A model generated the notes under the pieces. That model had not been told where the DNA came from, searched no databases, and saw only the letters and a list, made by a program, of their open reading frames with translations. A stretch of DNA of 64,000 bases from Cupriavidus necator N-1. Its GTDB lineage: Bacteria > Pseudomonadota > Gammaproteobacteria > Burkholderiales > Burkholderiaceae. The stretch spans positions 496,001-560,000 of the forward strand of contig NC_015726.1 in NCBI RefSeq assembly GCF_000219215.1, written 5' to 3'. The stretch's first letter is position 1. Each line of letters starts with the position of its first letter. Shown one piece after another: positions 1 to 8,621 of the stretch. Both the position numbers and the translations under genes were made by a program.

Positions 1-669
1 GGCGTGTCCGACTTCATCCTGCCGACGCCGTCGGCGATCGTGGCCTCGCTGGTGGAATATGCCGGCGTGATCGCCGGCCATGCGTGGCGCACCTTCTGGA
101 CCACCATGGTGGGCTTCGGCGTGGCCATCGCCGTGGGCGTGCTGCTGGGGCTGGCAATGGGCTCGTCGCGGCTGCTCTATGCCGCCAGCTATCCGCTGAT
201 GACGGCCTTCAACGCGCTGCCCAAGGCCGCCTTCGTGCCGATCCTGGTGGTGTGGTTCGGCTTGGGCGCCGGCCCGGCGATCCTGACCGCGTTCCTGATC
301 TCGTTCTTCCCGATCATGGTCAATATCGCCACCGGGCTGGCCACGCTGGAGCCGGAGCTGGAAGACGTGCTGCGCGTGCTGGGCGCCAAACGGCGCGACG
401 TGCTGTTCAAGGTCGGGCTGCCGCGCGCGATGCCGTATTTCTTCGCCTCGCTGAAGGTGGCGATCACGCTGGCCTTTGTCGGCACCACGGTGTCGGAGAT
501 GAACGCCGCCAACGAAGGCATCGGCTACCTGCTGGTGTCGGCCGGCTCGGCCATGAAGATGCCGCTGGCCTTTGCCGGGCTGGTGGTAATCGCGGTGATG
601 GCGATGGCGATGTACGAGCTGTTTGCGGTGGTCGAGAAGCGCATGACGGGCTGGGCGCATCGCGGCTGA
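1..669 (+). CDS. ABC transporter permease, SsuC/TauC type (5' partial)
   Basis: Inner-membrane permease of a nitrate/sulfonate/taurine-type ABC importer. The reading frame is open to the window edge; the GTG at 4 lies in the middle of the usual N-terminal motif (DFILPTPSAI), so the true start is upstream and about 220 C-terminal residues are seen. Hydrophobic segments alternate with the EAA-like loop that contacts the ATPase (about residues 116-140, around LEDVLRVLGAKRRDV). The partner ATPase and binding protein must lie upstream. The substrate cannot be told from the permease alone. Confidence 0.85.
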   Translation, partial: GVSDFILPTPSAIVASLVEYAGVIAGHAWRTFWTTMVGFGVAIAVGVLLGLAMGSSRLLYAASYPLMTAFNALPKAAFVPILVVWFGLGAGPAILTAFLISFFPIMVNIATGLATLEPELEDVLRVLGAKRRDVLFKVGLPRAMPYFFASLKVAITLAFVGTTVSEMNAANEGIGYLLVSAGSAMKMPLAFAGLVVIAVMAMAMYELFAVVEKRMTGWAHRG

Positions 670-735
670 CGGCTTGCTGCCGGGCAGGTGACGCGCAGGT
701 GACGGACAGCCCGGCGCGGGTGGATAATCCGCGTC

Positions 736-1719
736 ATGGAAATCAAATGGCTTGAAGACTTCGTCAGCCTGGCCGAGACGCACAGCTTCTCGCGCTCGGC
801 CGAGCTGCGCCACGTCACGCAGCCCGCGTTCTCGCGCCGCATCCAGTCGCTGGAGGCGTGGGTCGGCACCGAGCTGATCGACCGCTCGAGCTACCCCACC
901 AGCCTGACCCCGGCCGGCAAGGTGTTCTACGAGCAGGCGCTGGCCATGCTGGCGCAGGTCAGCGAGACCCGCGCGCTGATGCGCGGCCAGCGCTCGGCCA
1001 ACGCCCAGGTGCTGGAGTTCGCGGTGCCGCATACGCTGTCGCTGACCTTCTTCCCGGAATGGCTCAAGGCGCTGGAGCGCCGGATCGGCACGCTGCCCTG
1101 CCGGCTGCGCGCCCTCAACGTCCATGATGCGGTGCTGATGCTGGTAGAGGGCGGCTGCGACCTGGTGATGGTCTACCACCACGCGCGCCAGGCCATCCAG
1201 CTGGATCCGGCACGGTACGACATGCTGGTGCTTGGTACCGAGCGGCTGTCGCCCTACAGCGTGCCGGACGCCGCCGGCAAGCCGCAGTTCCGGCTGCCCG
1301 GCACCGACAAGAAGCCGGTGCCCTTCCTCAGCTACACGCCCAACGCCTTCCTCGGCCGCATGGTCGACCTGCTGCTGGCCGACACCTCCGAGGCGCTCAA
1401 GCTCGACAAATGCTACGAGACCGACATGGCCGAGGCGCTCAAGGTGATGGCGCTGGCCGGCCACGGCATGGCCTTCCTGCCCGAAAGCGCGGTACGCGAG
1501 GACGTGGCGGCGGGCCGGCTGGTGCGGGCCGAGTCGGCGCGCGGGCTGCCGCTGTCGATCGACATGGAAATCCGGCTGTACCGCGAGCGCCCGGGCGAGA
1601 ACGGCAACGAACGCCGCGCCGGGGCACGGCGCAAGCGCCAGCTGGTCGATCAGGTGTGGTCGACCTTGTCAGCGGCCCAGTCCGCCCAGCCGGCCGGTGC
1701 CCCGGTTTCCGCCAGATGA
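736..1719 (+). CDS. LysR-family regulator, HypT/YjiE-like
   Basis: Transcription regulator of 327 aa with an N-terminal winged HTH (about residues 1-62, including QPAFSRRIQSLE) and a C-terminal effector domain. The start of the helix region (IKWLEDFVSL) and phrases such as PFLSYTPNAFLGRMVD and GHGMAFLPESAV resemble E. coli HypT/YjiE, a hypochlorite-responsive LysR protein; that likeness is from memory of the family and the ligand here is unknown. It follows the ABC permease by 66 bp on the same strand and precedes gdhA by about 100 bp, so it may regulate either. The C-terminus carries a basic stretch (RRAGARRKRQ) and a Pro/Ala-rich tail. Confidence 0.85.
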   Translation: MEIKWLEDFVSLAETHSFSRSAELRHVTQPAFSRRIQSLEAWVGTELIDRSSYPTSLTPAGKVFYEQALAMLAQVSETRALMRGQRSANAQVLEFAVPHTLSLTFFPEWLKALERRIGTLPCRLRALNVHDAVLMLVEGGCDLVMVYHHARQAIQLDPARYDMLVLGTERLSPYSVPDAAGKPQFRLPGTDKKPVPFLSYTPNAFLGRMVDLLLADTSEALKLDKCYETDMAEALKVMALAGHGMAFLPESAVREDVAAGRLVRAESARGLPLSIDMEIRLYRERPGENGNERRAGARRKRQLVDQVWSTLSAAQSAQPAGAPVSAR

Positions 1720-1726
1720 CAAGGTT

Positions 1727-1741
1727 ATGCAGGTTTTGCAT
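1727..1741. promoter_or_regulatory. Palindrome ATGCA-N5-TGCAT upstream of gdhA
   Basis: A perfect 5-bp inverted repeat with a 5-bp spacer lies about 80 bp before the gdhA start, just after the stop of the LysR gene. Its size and place suit a regulator binding site, but no strong sigma70 promoter can be placed with confidence around it. Confidence 0.3.
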
Positions 1742-1822
1742 GACCGGATGAGCAAACGGCATTGGATTCGGGCGGGGCGCCACCCCTAAGCTTGCGGGCA
1801 TTCTTCACACCGGAACCAACCG

Positions 1823-3130
1823 ATGTCTTCCGCAGCACCGACCAATATTGCTGGCCAAAAGCACGCACTCCCGTCTTACCTCAATGCCGACAATCTCGGC
1901 CCCTGGGGCATCTACCTGCAGCAGGTCGACCGTGTCACGCCTTACCTGGGCTCGCTGGCACGCTGGGTCGAAACCCTCAAGCGCCCCAAGCGCGCGATGA
2001 TCGTCGACGTTCCCATCGAACTGGATAATGGCACCATTGCCCATTTCGAGGGCTATCGCGTGCAGCACAACCTGTCGCGCGGCCCGGGCAAGGGCGGCGT
2101 GCGCTTCCACCAGGACGTGACCCTGTCCGAAGTGATGGCGCTGTCGGCCTGGATGTCGGTGAAGAATGCCGCGGTCAACGTGCCCTACGGCGGTGCCAAG
2201 GGCGGCATCCGCGTCGATCCGCGCACGCTCTCGCACGCCGAACTGGAACGCCTGACGCGCCGCTACACCAGCGAAATCAACATCATCATCGGGCCGAGCA
2301 AGGATATTCCGGCGCCGGACGTGAACACCAACGCCCAGGTCATGGCCTGGATGATGGACACGTACTCGATGAACTCCGGCAGCACGGCCACCGGCGTGGT
2401 GACCGGCAAGCCGATCTCGCTGGGCGGCTCGCTCGGCCGTCACGAAGCCACCGGCCGCGGCGTGTTCGTGGTCGGCTCCGAAGCCGCGCGCAATATCGGC
2501 CTGGAAATCAAGGGCGCGCGCGTGGCCGTGCAGGGCTTCGGCAACGTGGGTGCCGTGGCCGCCAAGCTGTTCCATGAGGCCGGCGCCAAGGTGGTGGCGG
2601 TGCAGGACCACCGCACCACGCTGTTCGACCCGGCCGGCCTGGACGTGCCGGCGATGATGGAATACGCCTCGCACAGCGGCACCATCGAAGGCTTCCGCGG
2701 CGAAGTCCTGCGTACCGCGCAGTTCTGGGAAGTCGACTGCGACATCCTGATCCCGGCCGCGCTGGAAGGCCAGATCACGGCCGAGAACGCGCCGCAGATC
2801 AAGGCCCGCCTGGTGATCGAGGGGGCCAACGGCCCGACCACCCCGGAAGCGGACGACATCCTGCGCGAGCGCAATATCCTGGTGGCCCCGGACGTGATCG
2901 CCAACGCCGGCGGCGTGACCGTGTCCTACTTCGAATGGGTGCAGGATTTCTCGAGCTTCTTCTGGACCGAGGAAGAGATCAACCAGCGCCTGGTACGGAT
3001 CATGCAAGAAGCCTTCCGGGCAATCTGGCAAGTGGCACAGGACAACAAGGTGACCCTACGCACGGCGGCGTTTATCGTGGCCTGTACGCGGATCCTGCAG
3101 GCGCGCGAGATGCGCGGCCTGTATCCCTGA
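1823..3130 (+). CDS. gdhA: Glutamate dehydrogenase
   Basis: Reversibly converts glutamate to 2-oxoglutarate and ammonia with NAD(P), in the cytoplasm. The 435-aa protein has the Glu/Leu/Phe/Val dehydrogenase dimerisation domain ([13 protein letters not shown] with the catalytic lysine at about residue 128; [15 protein letters not shown]) and a C-terminal Rossmann domain ([14 protein letters not shown], then [12 protein letters not shown]). Length matches the small hexameric class. The residue after the second beta strand (VVAVQD) is acidic, which tends to favour NAD over NADP; this is inference. It is followed by an intrinsic terminator and then the glutamate/aspartate importer genes, so a glutamate-centred nitrogen cluster is likely. 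Confidence 0.95.
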   Translation: MSSAAPTNIAGQKHALPSYLNADNLGPWGIYLQQVDRVTPYLGSLARWVETLKRPKRAMIVDVPIELDNGTIAHFEGYRVQHNLSRGPGKGGVRFHQDVTLSEVMALSAWMSVKNAAVNVPYGGAKGGIRVDPRTLSHAELERLTRRYTSEINIIIGPSKDIPAPDVNTNAQVMAWMMDTYSMNSGSTATGVVTGKPISLGGSLGRHEATGRGVFVVGSEAARNIGLEIKGARVAVQGFGNVGAVAAKLFHEAGAKVVAVQDHRTTLFDPAGLDVPAMMEYASHSGTIEGFRGEVLRTAQFWEVDCDILIPAALEGQITAENAPQIKARLVIEGANGPTTPEADDILRERNILVAPDVIANAGGVTVSYFEWVQDFSSFFWTEEEINQRLVRIMQEAFRAIWQVAQDNKVTLRTAAFIVACTRILQAREMRGLYP

Positions 3131-3214
3131 TCGGCAGGCACAGGAAAGCCGGGACGAGGCACTGCCATGGTGCAACGCAGCAATCGTCCCGGCACCCCTG
3201 GTCATGACCGCCAG

Positions 3215-3254
3215 ACGCGGTCTCCGGCTAGCGCCGGAGACCGCGTTGTCGTTT
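3215..3254 (+). terminator. gdhA terminator hairpin
   Basis: Perfect 13-bp stem (3216-3228 with 3233-3245), TAGC loop, then a moderately U-rich tail (TTGTCGTTT). It lies 85 bp after the gdhA stop and closes that transcript before gltI. Confidence 0.75.
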
Positions 3255-3310
3255 CCGGATGCCGTGCGCAGTGATTGCCCTGAAGTGGGCTTCTAGGAGA
3301 AAACCCAGTT

Positions 3311-3368
3311 GTATTGCGGCGGATGCTGCGCAATACTGTTTCATCAGTGGGGGTTTTGTCTCTAGAAT
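3311..3368 (+). promoter_or_regulatory. gltI promoter with upstream inverted repeat
   Basis: A perfect inverted repeat GTATTGCG (3311-3318) / CGCAATAC (3329-3336) lies directly upstream of a plausible sigma70 promoter: TTTCAT (3339-3344), 18-bp spacer, TAGAAT (3363-3368). The start codon of gltI follows at 3400. The repeat is well placed for an activator. An outer pair AAAACCCA / TGGG-GGTTTT (3299-3306 and about 3348-3356) could also fold if transcribed. Confidence 0.5.
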
Positions 3369-3399
3369 CCCGCTTTCTCTTCATGGTCAAGGAGATGTT

Positions 3400-4299
3400 A
3401 TGAATTTTGCCAAGTTGGCTGCCCTGATGATTGCCGCGGGCGTGATGTGCGGGACGGCACAGGCAGCTGAACAACTGACGGGCACGCTGAAGAAGATCAA
3501 GGACACCGGCGTCATCACGCTGGGCGTGCGCGAGTCGTCGATTCCGTTCAACTACAACCTGGGCGGCGTGCGGCAAGTCGGCTATTCCTACGATATCAAC
3601 ATGAAGATCGTGGAAGCCATCAAGGACCAGTTGAAGCTGCCGAACCTGCAGGTCAAGGAAATCCCGATCACGTCGCAGAACCGCATCACGCTGCTGCAGA
3701 ACGGCACCATCGACATCGAGTGCGGCTCCACCACCAACAACCTGGAACGCCAGAAGCAGGTTGCGTTCACCAACTCCATCTTCATCATCGGCACGCGCAT
3801 CATGGTGAAGAAGGATGCCGGCATCAAGGACTGGGCCGACCTGAAGGGCAAGAACATCGTCACCACCGCCGGCACCACGTCGGAGCGCCTGCTGCGCAAG
3901 ATGAACGATGACCAGAAGCTGGGCATGAACATCATCAGCACCAAGGACCACGGCCAGTCGTTCCTGACGCTGGAATCGGGCCGCGCGGTCGCGTTCATGA
4001 TGGACGACGCGCTGCTGTACGGCGAGCGTGCCAAGGCGAAGAACCCGGCCGACTGGATCGTGGTGGGCAAGCCGCAATCGCGCGAGTCCTATGGCTGCAT
4101 GATCCGCAAGGACGATCCGCAGTTCAAGAAGCTGTCCGATACCGTGATCACCGGCATGATGAAGGACGGTTCGGTCAACACCCTGTACACCAAGTGGTTC
4201 ATGCAACCGGTGCCGCCGAAGGGCCTCAACCTGGACTTCCCGCTGTCTGAAGACATGAAGGCGCTGATCAAGGCGCCGAACGACAAGGCGCTGGACTGA
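3400..4299 (+). CDS. gltI: Glutamate/aspartate ABC transporter substrate-binding protein
   Basis: Periplasmic receptor of the GltIJKL importer, 299 aa. The start at 3400 is chosen because AAGGAG lies 5 bp upstream and because it begins a clean signal peptide (MNFAKLAALMIAAGVMCG, cleavage about after AQA at residue 22). Family 3 solute-binding features follow: GVITLGVRESSIPFNYN near the N-terminus and KDWADLKGKNIVTTAGTTSE in the hinge region. Earlier in-frame starts would add a non-conserved leader. It heads the operon gltI-gltJ-gltK-gltL and is separated from gltJ by a hairpin terminator. Confidence 0.95.
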   Translation: MNFAKLAALMIAAGVMCGTAQAAEQLTGTLKKIKDTGVITLGVRESSIPFNYNLGGVRQVGYSYDINMKIVEAIKDQLKLPNLQVKEIPITSQNRITLLQNGTIDIECGSTTNNLERQKQVAFTNSIFIIGTRIMVKKDAGIKDWADLKGKNIVTTAGTTSERLLRKMNDDQKLGMNIISTKDHGQSFLTLESGRAVAFMMDDALLYGERAKAKNPADWIVVGKPQSRESYGCMIRKDDPQFKKLSDTVITGMMKDGSVNTLYTKWFMQPVPPKGLNLDFPLSEDMKALIKAPNDKALD

Positions 4300-4320
4300 C
4301 CTGCCGTTGACAGCAGTGTG

Positions 4321-4351
4321 AAACGGAAGGCATGTCCTTCCGTTTCTTTTT
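4321..4351 (+). terminator. Intra-operon attenuator between gltI and gltJ
   Basis: AAACGGAAGG (4321-4330), loop CATGT, CCTTCCGTTT (4336-4345), then CTTTTTG: a 10-bp perfect stem with a U tract, placed 21 bp after the gltI stop and ending just before the gltJ ribosome binding site (GAGG, 4352-4355). It should stop many transcripts after gltI and protect the gltI 3' end, giving more binding protein than permease. Confidence 0.8.
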
Positions 4352-4362
4352 GAGGACGCAAC

Positions 4363-5091
4363 ATGAACTACAACTGGCATTGGGGAGTCTTCCTCGAACA
4401 GGCCGCCCAGAACGAGACCTACCTGGACTGGATGATCTCGGGCCTGAAGGTGACGCTCGCGCTGGGGCTCTCGTCCTGGGTCATCGCCCTGGTCATCGGC
4501 TCGGTGCTTGGCGTGCTGCGCACCGTGCCCAACAAGTGGCTGGCGGGCATCGCCGCCACCTATGTGGAAATCTTCCGCAACATCCCGCTGCTGGTGCAGC
4601 TGTTCATCTGGTATTTCGTCGCGCCCGAGCTGCTGCCCGGCGGCGAGGCGATCAAGCAGATGAACCCGTTCGCGCAGCAGTTCCTGGCCGCCATGCTGTG
4701 CCTGGGCACCTTCACCGCCGCGCGGGTCTGCGAGCAGGTGCGCTCGGGCATCAACTCGCTGGCGCGCGGGCAGATGAACGCCGGCCTGGCGATGGGCTTC
4801 ACGCTGCCGCAGACGTACCGCCACGTGCTGCTGCCGATGGCGTTCCGCGTGATCGTGCCGCCGCTGACTTCCGAGTTCCTGAACATCTTCAAGAACTCGG
4901 CGGTGGCGTCGACCATCGGCCTGCTGGAACTGGCGGCGCAGGGCCGGCAACTGGTGGACTACACCGCGCGCCCGTATGAATCGTTCATCGCGGTCACGCT
5001 GATGTACGCGCTGATCAACGTGACGGTGATGCTGATCATGCGCTGGGTGGAAGCCCGCACGCGCGTGCCCGGCTTCATCGGCGGCAAGTAA
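4363..5091 (+). CDS. gltJ: Glutamate/aspartate ABC transporter permease GltJ
   Basis: One of two inner-membrane permeases of the importer, 242 aa, of the HisMQ type. It shows hydrophobic segments, the family signature TYVEIFRNIPLLVQLF, and the EAA loop (SLARGQMNAGLAMGFTLPQT) that docks the ATPase GltL. ATG start is preceded by GAGG at 8 bp. It forms a heterodimer with GltK, whose gene starts 9 bp downstream. Confidence 0.95.
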   Translation: MNYNWHWGVFLEQAAQNETYLDWMISGLKVTLALGLSSWVIALVIGSVLGVLRTVPNKWLAGIAATYVEIFRNIPLLVQLFIWYFVAPELLPGGEAIKQMNPFAQQFLAAMLCLGTFTAARVCEQVRSGINSLARGQMNAGLAMGFTLPQTYRHVLLPMAFRVIVPPLTSEFLNIFKNSAVASTIGLLELAAQGRQLVDYTARPYESFIAVTLMYALINVTVMLIMRWVEARTRVPGFIGGK

Positions 5092-5100
5092 GGGGGCGCC

Positions 5101-5784
5101 ATGGCTTATTCCTTCGATTTCACCTCCATCACCCCTGCCACGCTTCATGTCCTGGGTGAGGGCATGATGGTCTCTCTCAAGATCACCGTCACCGCGGTGG
5201 TGGTGGGCATTGTCTGGGGCACCATCCTGGCGATGATGCGGCTGTCGTCGTTCAAGCTGCTGAACTGGTTTGCGCAGGGGTATGTGACCATCTTCCGTTC
5301 CATCCCGCTGGTGATGGTGCTGCTGTGGTTCTTCCTGATCATCCCGCAGGTGCTGCAGAACCTGTTCAACCTGTCGCCGGCGACCGACCTGCGCATGACG
5401 TCCGCGCTGGTGGCCTTTGCGCTGTTCGAGGCCGCGTACTACTCGGAAATCATCCGCGCGGGCATCCAGAGCGTGTCGCGCGGGCAGATGTTCGCGGCGC
5501 AGGCGATGGGCATGACCTATGGCCAGTCGATGCGGCTGGTGATCCTGCCGCAGGCGTTCCGCAACATGGTGCCGCTGCTGCTGACGCAAGGGATCATCCT
5601 GTTCCAGGATACGTCGCTGGTCTACGTCAGCGCGCTGGCCGACTTCTTTGGCCAGGCCTATGGCATCGGCGAACGTGACGGCCGCATCGTCGAGATGCTG
5701 CTGTTCGCCGGCCTGGTGTACTTCGTTATCTGCTTCTCCGCTTCGCTGCTGGTCAAGCGTTACCAGAAAAAGGTGGCTGTATGA
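5101..5784 (+). CDS. gltK: Glutamate/aspartate ABC transporter permease GltK
   Basis: Second inner-membrane permease, 227 aa, with the signature [17 protein letters not shown] and EAA loop ([20 protein letters not shown]). GGGGGC lies just before the ATG. Its last codons overlap gltL by 4 bp (ATGA), which points to translational coupling with the ATPase gene. Confidence 0.95.
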   Translation: MAYSFDFTSITPATLHVLGEGMMVSLKITVTAVVVGIVWGTILAMMRLSSFKLLNWFAQGYVTIFRSIPLVMVLLWFFLIIPQVLQNLFNLSPATDLRMTSALVAFALFEAAYYSEIIRAGIQSVSRGQMFAAQAMGMTYGQSMRLVILPQAFRNMVPLLLTQGIILFQDTSLVYVSALADFFGQAYGIGERDGRIVEMLLFAGLVYFVICFSASLLVKRYQKKVAV

Positions 5785-6515
5785 TCGAAATCAACAATGT
5801 CTCCAAGTGGTACGGTGCCTTCCAGGTGCTGACCGACTGCACCACCAAGGTCGCCAAGGGTGAAGTGGTGGTGGTGTGCGGCCCGTCCGGGTCGGGCAAG
5901 TCCACGCTGATCAAGACCGTCAATGCGCTTGAGCCGTTCCAGAAGGGCGATATCCTGGTCGACGGCACCTCGGTGGGCAATCCCAAGACCAACCTGCCCA
6001 AGCTGCGCTCGCGCGTGGGCATGGTGTTCCAGAACTTCGAGCTGTTCCCGCACCTGTCGATCACCGAGAACCTGACCATCGCGCAGATGAAGGTGCTCGG
6101 CCGCTCCAAGGAAGAAGCGCTGGCCAAGGGCCTGAAGTACCTGGACCGCGTGGGCCTGAAGAGCCAGGCGGAGAAGTACCCCGGCCAGCTGTCGGGCGGC
6201 CAGCAGCAGCGCGTGGCGATCGCGCGCGCACTGTCGATGGATCCGATCTGCATGCTGTTCGACGAGCCGACCTCGGCGCTGGACCCGGAGATGGTCAACG
6301 AAGTGCTGGACGTGATGGTGCAGCTGGCCCAGGAAGGCATGACCATGATGTGCGTGACCCACGAAATGGGCTTCGCGCGCAAGGTGGCCAACCGCGTGAT
6401 CTTCATGGACCAGGGCAAGATTGTCGAAGACTGCGAGAAGGAGGAGTTCTTCGGCAATATCGAACACCGCTCCGAGCGCGCGCGCCAGTTCCTGTCGAAG
6501 ATTTTGCATCACTGA
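5781..6515 (+). CDS. gltL: Glutamate/aspartate ABC transporter ATP-binding protein
   Basis: ATPase that drives glutamate/aspartate uptake from the cytoplasmic face, 244 aa. Walker [10 protein letters not shown] (about residues 33-41), signature [15 protein letters not shown], Walker [16 protein letters not shown] and the switch histidine in [10 protein letters not shown] are all intact. It is the last gene of gltIJKL and is followed by a strong intrinsic terminator. Confidence 0.96.
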   Translation: MIEINNVSKWYGAFQVLTDCTTKVAKGEVVVVCGPSGSGKSTLIKTVNALEPFQKGDILVDGTSVGNPKTNLPKLRSRVGMVFQNFELFPHLSITENLTIAQMKVLGRSKEEALAKGLKYLDRVGLKSQAEKYPGQLSGGQQQRVAIARALSMDPICMLFDEPTSALDPEMVNEVLDVMVQLAQEGMTMMCVTHEMGFARKVANRVIFMDQGKIVEDCEKEEFFGNIEHRSERARQFLSKILHH

Positions 6516-6539
6516 TCGGCCTGGCAGGGCAAGCAAGAA

Positions 6540-6565
6540 GGGACGCCTCGGCGTCCCTTTTTTTT
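6540..6565 (+). terminator. gltIJKL terminator
   Basis: GGGACGC (6540-6546), CTCG tetraloop, GCGTCCC (6551-6557) and a run of eight T: textbook rho-independent terminator 24 bp after the gltL stop, between gltL and the convergent amidotransferase gene. Confidence 0.92.
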
Positions 6566-6577
6566 CGTTCTGATGTC

Positions 6578-7408
6578 TCAGGTGCAGGTCGTGTTGGCCG
6601 CGTTCTTCGCCTGCACTTCCGGCGGGATCGGCACCGTCAGCGTCATGGTCGGGCGCCCGTCCTCGAACATGATCAGCTCGCCCGGGGCGAAGCGGGTCCA
6701 GGTCTCGTTGTCGGTCAGCGGCTGGGTGGCGATCACCGCCACGCGGTCGTCCGGCGTGGTGACCTGGGCGAAGTCGATCGACAGGTCGGCATCGATCAGG
6801 TGCGCGGTTGAGAACGGCCATTGCCGCACGATGTAGTACAGGTGCGTGGAACAGTGCGCGAACTGGGCCTGGCCGTTGCACAGCAGGTAGTTGAACACGC
6901 CATGCAGCGTGATCTCGCGGGTGATGTCGGCCAGCGCATGGCACAGCTCGTTCAGCGGCGGCTGCGAGCCCGGGAAGCGCTTGCGCAGGCCCTGCATCAG
7001 CGTGCAGAAGGCCAGTTCGCTGTCGGTGTCGCCCACCGGCTGGTAGACGCCGGACAGGAACGGGGTGAAGCCCTTCAGGTCGCCGTTATGGGCAAAGATC
7101 CAGTGGCGGCCCCACAGTTCGCGCATGAAGGGGTGGCAGTTTTCCAGCAGCACGGTGCCTTGCGTGGCCTTGCGGATATGCGAGATGACGTTCTTGGACT
7201 TGATCGGGTAGCGCTTGATCAGGTCTGCCACCGGCGAGGTGCCGGCGGACTGGTTGTCGATAAACAGGCGGCAGGCCTTGTCCTCGAAGAAGGCGACACC
7301 GAAGCCGTCGGCGTGATGGTCGGTCAGGCCACCGCGCGCGGCAAAGCCGGTGAAGGAGAACGTCACGTCGGTCGGCGTGGCGCAGTTCATGCCTAGCAGC
7401 TGGCACAT
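6578..7408 (-). CDS. Class II glutamine amidotransferase (YafJ-like)
   Basis: 276-aa Ntn-type glutamine amidotransferase domain protein. The nucleophile Cys follows the initiator Met (MCQLLGMN), as needed for N-terminal processing, and typical motifs are present: DHHADGFGVAF, SHIRKAT and FAHNGDL, which form the glutamine pocket. There is no second synthase domain, so the ammonia acceptor is unknown; the family member in E. coli is YafJ. It is a single gene convergent with gltL and divergent from the dehydrogenase gene at 7548. Confidence 0.85.
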   Translation of the reverse strand: MCQLLGMNCATPTDVTFSFTGFAARGGLTDHHADGFGVAFFEDKACRLFIDNQSAGTSPVADLIKRYPIKSKNVISHIRKATQGTVLLENCHPFMRELWGRHWIFAHNGDLKGFTPFLSGVYQPVGDTDSELAFCTLMQGLRKRFPGSQPPLNELCHALADITREITLHGVFNYLLCNGQAQFAHCSTHLYYIVRQWPFSTAHLIDADLSIDFAQVTTPDDRVAVIATQPLTDNETWTRFAPGELIMFEDGRPTMTLTVPIPPEVQAKNAANTTCT

Positions 7409-7547
7409 ATCGGGGCACCGGTCGGCAGGAGGCTGCCGCTTTGCAATAGAATGCAGACATTATCCCGCGCACCCGGGCCGCTGCCAAGCAGCGTTGGCCG
7501 GGCCGCGCGCGGCGACCGGCCATCCTGCACGTATCTCCCCAATAACC

Positions 7548-8621
7548 ATGCGCCAATACAAGATCGCCGTGATTCCCGGAGACGGAATCGGCACGGAAGT
7601 CATGCCCGAGGGCATCCGCGTGATGGACGCCGCGGCGCGGCGCTTCGGCATCGACTTCCAGTGGGACCACTTCGACTTTTCCAGCTGCGACTACTACGCC
7701 CGCCACGGCAAGATGCTGCCGGACGACTGGTTCGACACGCTGGTCAAGTACGACGCCATCTACTTCGGCGCGGTGGGCTGGCCTGATGCCGTGCCTGACC
7801 ACGTCTCGCTGTGGGGCTCGCTGCTGCAGTTCCGGCGCTCGTTCGACCAGTACGTGAACCTGCGCCCGGTGCGGCTGATGCCCGGCATCAGGAGCCCGCT
7901 GGCCGGCCGCAAGCCTGGCGATATCGACTTTTATGTGGTGCGCGAGAACACCGAGGGTGAATACTCCAGCATCGGCGGGCGCATGTTTCCGGGCACCGAG
8001 CGCGAGATCGTGGTGCAGGAAACCGTGATGAGCCGCACCGGCGTCGACCGCATCCTGAAGTTTGCCTTCGAGCTGGCGCAGAAGCGGCCCAGGAAGCACC
8101 TGACATCGGCGACCAAGTCCAATGGCATCTCGATCACCATGCCGTACTGGGACGAGCGCGTCGAGGCGATGGCGGCCAGCTACCCCGGCATCAAGGTCGA
8201 CAAGTACCACATCGACATCCTGACCGCGCATTTCGTCCAGCATCCGGACTGGTTCGACGTGGTGGTGGCCAGCAACCTGTTCGGCGACATCCTGTCCGAC
8301 CTGGGGCCAGCCTGCACTGGCACCATCGGCATCGCGCCGTCGGGCAATATCAACCCGGACCGCACCTTCCCCAGCCTGTTTGAGCCGGTGCACGGCTCGG
8401 CCCCGGATATTGCCGGGCGCGGCGTGGCCAACCCGATCGGCCAGATCTGGTGCGGCGCCATGATGCTGGAGCACCTGGGCCATGAAGCCGCCGGCGCTGC
8501 CGTGCTGGGTGCGATCGAGAAGGTGCTGGCCGCGGGCCCCGAACACGCGCCGCTGACGCGCGACATCGGCGGCAAGGCCGGCACGGCCGACCTGGGCCAG
8601 GCTATCGCGGAGGCGCTGTGA
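7548..8621 (+). CDS. Tartrate dehydrogenase / D-malate dehydrogenase
   Basis: 357-aa NAD-dependent beta-decarboxylating dehydrogenase of the isocitrate/isopropylmalate family. Motifs: VIPGDGIGTEVMPEG at the N-terminus, RENTEGEYSSIGGRM for substrate binding, DKYHIDILTAHFV and SNLFGDILSDLGP with metal-binding aspartates, and GSAPDIAGRGVANP near the C-terminus. The spacing fits the TtuC/DmlA subgroup that acts on tartrate and D-malate rather than LeuB. The ATG at 7548 gives the canonical N-terminus MRQYKIAVIPGDG; longer in-frame starts have no support. It overlaps the glycerate kinase gene by 4 bp, matching the route from meso-tartrate to D-glycerate. Confidence 0.9.
   Translation: MRQYKIAVIPGDGIGTEVMPEGIRVMDAAARRFGIDFQWDHFDFSSCDYYARHGKMLPDDWFDTLVKYDAIYFGAVGWPDAVPDHVSLWGSLLQFRRSFDQYVNLRPVRLMPGIRSPLAGRKPGDIDFYVVRENTEGEYSSIGGRMFPGTEREIVVQETVMSRTGVDRILKFAFELAQKRPRKHLTSATKSNGISITMPYWDERVEAMAASYPGIKVDKYHIDILTAHFVQHPDWFDVVVASNLFGDILSDLGPACTGTIGIAPSGNINPDRTFPSLFEPVHGSAPDIAGRGVANPIGQIWCGAMMLEHLGHEAAGAAVLGAIEKVLAAGPEHAPLTRDIGGKAGTADLGQAIAEAL

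Noticed and set aside
3202..5589. 795-codon leftward open frame across gltI-gltJ-gltK
   Set aside because: Antisense to intact transporter genes, no recognisable domain.
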